DNA from: Homalodisca vitripennis | Taxonomy: Eukaryota > Arthropoda > Insecta > Hemiptera > Cicadellidae | Assembly: GCF_021130785.1 (NCBI RefSeq) | Contig: NC_060210.1 | Location: forward strand, 184,790,001 to 184,854,000 | Length of the DNA: 64,000 nucleotides | Reading direction: 5' to 3' | Part shown: positions 61,815 through 64,000 of the stretch, piece by piece | Layout of the letters: each line of letters opens with the position of its first letter | Position numbering within the stretch: position 1 is the first letter of the stretch | Made by a program: the position numbers and the translations under genes | Notes under the pieces: generated by a model | What the model saw: only the letters and a program-made list of their open reading frames with translations | The model's database searches: none | Told to the model about the DNA's origin: nothing

Positions 61815-63670
61815 TTATCATCGTTTAAAACTTTTAACCTTAGTCCTTAGGATTACGCGCTTGGTGTCATTATTAACATCCAATTCGTTGGTTCATGAAA
61901 CGTTAACAGGTGAACTTAGAGGTTAGTCAATAAATTTTACATTTCGCTTAACATCTGTTTGGCTAAAGATCACTCACAATACTGAGAACAAGACTGGAAA
62001 ATGTAGGTGGAGAATATAATCAGTAATAATCAGCCGATACAGGTTTGAAAAATATATCTATTTAGGCAATAAACCAAATTATCAGGAATAATATGTTATG
62101 TTAATAATAAAAAGGCGTTTGTGGGATGAGTTGGAGACATTAATTATTATATGAGTGTAGACCAACTAAAATACCATTGAAGTAGAGGAAACCTATATTC
62201 TGATAATGCTCTAACTTTATTCTTTAATACAAAATATAACAAAGACATCTTCAGCGCATTTCAATATTTTATCTATTTAAAAAGTCACCTTGATTTTATG
62301 AAAAGAAAGTTAAAGACTAATTTAAACTTACAAAAAGAAAGAGCCCTAAAAGGTGAAGTACTAATCAATAATTGATTGAGTTTACTGAACTGTGTAGTGA
62401 AAGGAAGACTCAATTCACTCGCTGGCTCTTCGCAAGTTCAAACTCGTCTCTCTTTCTTTGTACCCTTTGTTATTATTGATAAACTTCAATATTTTTCTAT
62501 TTAACTCCAACTTTATAGCTGCGTATATCAAGAGCAGTTAGTTTCACTTTACGTTACGAAAATCTTTTAGCAAAAGAATTTCCAAATGTAAAATATATTC
62601 ACATTTATTACACATAGAACTATTTAACTAATACTGTAATGAAAGGAAAAAAACTGATAACTGTACATACAATAAGATTTTCCTTTTGAATAAAGGACAC
62701 AGTTTGTAAAAATCGTGGTAGTAGCCTATATCAAATTTTGGAAAACAACAAAACTATAAGTTAAACTTTATACTTTCTCTCAAGCAGGTTTCACTCTATT
62801 TCAAAACTAGTGTATTAAAATAATTTTAGTTTTCATGCATAAAAAGTTTTAATTCAAACAATGTTTTAGTCAAAATTACCAAAGAAAAAGATACCAAAAC
62901 TTTATTTAAGGTTTTAAACTGAAAGATCATGAATAATCAGTCAGTAAATTATCATGAGTCATTGGTTGCAAACGTGTTTGTTTAATATAAGATAACAAAA
63001 ATGTTCTTATAGTAGTATCTAATTCATTGTTGTGATATTATTATTCTTCCATTGTTTTCGGTCTGATTCTTGAATGGCTTATATTTTTATGATAACTTAT
63101 TTCGTATCTTTTCTTTGTGATTTGCCCAATAATTATCAGTTTTATTTAAAATTATAATACTTTTTTATAAATAATAAAACACGGTTATTGTTTGGTAATA
63201 TAAAGTGGCAAGGTTGTTTACAGGGATATATCCTAAACAATACTGCCATTATAATCTAAAAATTTGAAACATTACTATTATTACAGTAATATTACCGTTC
63301 TCTCAATTAGATTTATATTTTCAATCAATACCGAAGTAAGGCGTCTTTAATACTTTACAAAACTATCTAGCCACAATACTTGTTAAAACAAGGTAGGTTT
63401 TGCCATACCACTTTGCGTAAGAGGTATTGATAAGGTTGCATGCAAACAATTCAACTCCTTAGTTCATTTCATAACAAGGCTACATGTGACTTATTATCAA
63501 ATTTTAAAATGTATATATTCCACTCCATTTTGTTAGAAATTTAATTATTCTGGGATTTTATCTTTACAATAGTTGTTACCAATAAGACTTCTCTAAAAGT
63601 ATCTGCTAACTCTCCACCCGAATCCCACGGAGTACAAGCACAATTATCGCAGTACACGTGTTTTATCAAA
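61815..63670. other. No gene seen; copy B
   Basis: Collinear with 20770-22748, lacking the TA microsatellite of A. Confidence 0.5.
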
Positions 63671-63757
63671 AATGAAACTTATAGCAATAGTTCAAATCTA
63701 TAGGTCAGTTTATTCTCGAGATATAGTGCAAAAAACATACAACAGACAAACAGAAAC
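63671..63757 (+). repeat. Dispersed repeat family member, copy B
   Basis: Counterpart of 22749-22833, with TCTCGAGATATAGTG and ACAGACAAACAGAAA kept. Confidence 0.5.
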
Positions 63758-64000
63758 GAATTTGACAAACAGCAAGTCACACTCAAGTGTTTTTTACTGA
63801 AACTCAACCAAGACTATACATTTCTAAACAATCCAAATATGCCATTTAACATAGTTTTCTGTAGGAAATAGAACTCTCTACATTGACAAATACATTAACT
63901 TTCTTTTAATGACAAGAGTCCATAAGTAAAGTATCATCGGAATGACAAAGATATATATTGTTTGCTTAAGACGTAGTTGTTTCCAGTTCAAAGGAGAGTC

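Larger units (their letters stand above)
37050..64000 (+). repeat. Large segmental duplication, copy B (runs past window end)
   Basis: Direct, collinear copy of 1240-23078. It is longer because of three B-only segments (47588-52171, 58191-59044 and 61428-61806). It has one unit of the 161-bp repeat where A has three, no SINE, an (AT)n tract near 39541, and a 156-bp tandem duplication near 52535 that is single in A. Homology is still present at the last base of the window, so the end of the duplication is not seen. Confidence 0.95.

Overview
The window looks like non-coding nuclear DNA from a eukaryote, most likely an arthropod and probably an insect. It is strongly AT-rich. It contains a non-LTR retrotransposon with a CR1/Jockey-type layout, a tRNA-derived SINE, short inverted-repeat transposons and many short tandem repeats, and no prokaryotic gene organisation. 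No complete host gene can be read. The host-gene entries below are exon-sized candidates with splice-like borders, all tentative. The species cannot be named from the sequence.

The dominant structure is a large direct duplication. Copy A starts near 1240 and runs to at least 23078. Copy B starts near 37050 and runs off the end of the window at 64000, which corresponds to about 23078 in A. The copies are collinear and in the same orientation. In stretches compared by eye they differ by roughly 2 to 6 percent plus many indels. Their starts are about 35.8 kb apart. The 23.1-37.05 kb spacer may be the rest of a 35.8-kb tandem unit whose second copy lies beyond the window, or it may be unique.

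Layout: 1-1240, left flank with one exon-like segment (351-476, minus). 1240-23078, copy A, with a 161-bp array (3.0-3.6 kb), a SINE present only in A (6247-6466), an exon-like segment (8552-8747), a Penelope-like terminal motif (11.9 kb), a 189-bp TA-flanked MITE (12057-12245), tandem duplications of about 100-155 bp, and a TA microsatellite. 23.1-37.05 kb, spacer, with a decayed SINE-like pair, a 117-bp array, a candidate signal-peptide first exon (25833-25919), a degenerate array of about 130 bp (28.6-29.1 kb) and several members of a dispersed repeat family. 37.05-64 kb, copy B, carrying three segments absent from A: the retrotransposon (47588-52171), an 854-bp segment (58191-59044) and a 379-bp perfect-TIR MITE (61428-61806).

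The comparison gives a relative history. The MITE at 12.1/47.4 kb and several small tandem duplications predate the large duplication because both copies have them. The SINE in A, and the retrotransposon and 379-bp element in B, arrived afterwards, since the other copy keeps the empty site. The retrotransposon is itself broken by many frameshifts. I found no convincing undescribed functional system. The most useful items are the paired-copy record of insertions, the decayed ORF1 esterase, the young MITE and a few exon candidates.
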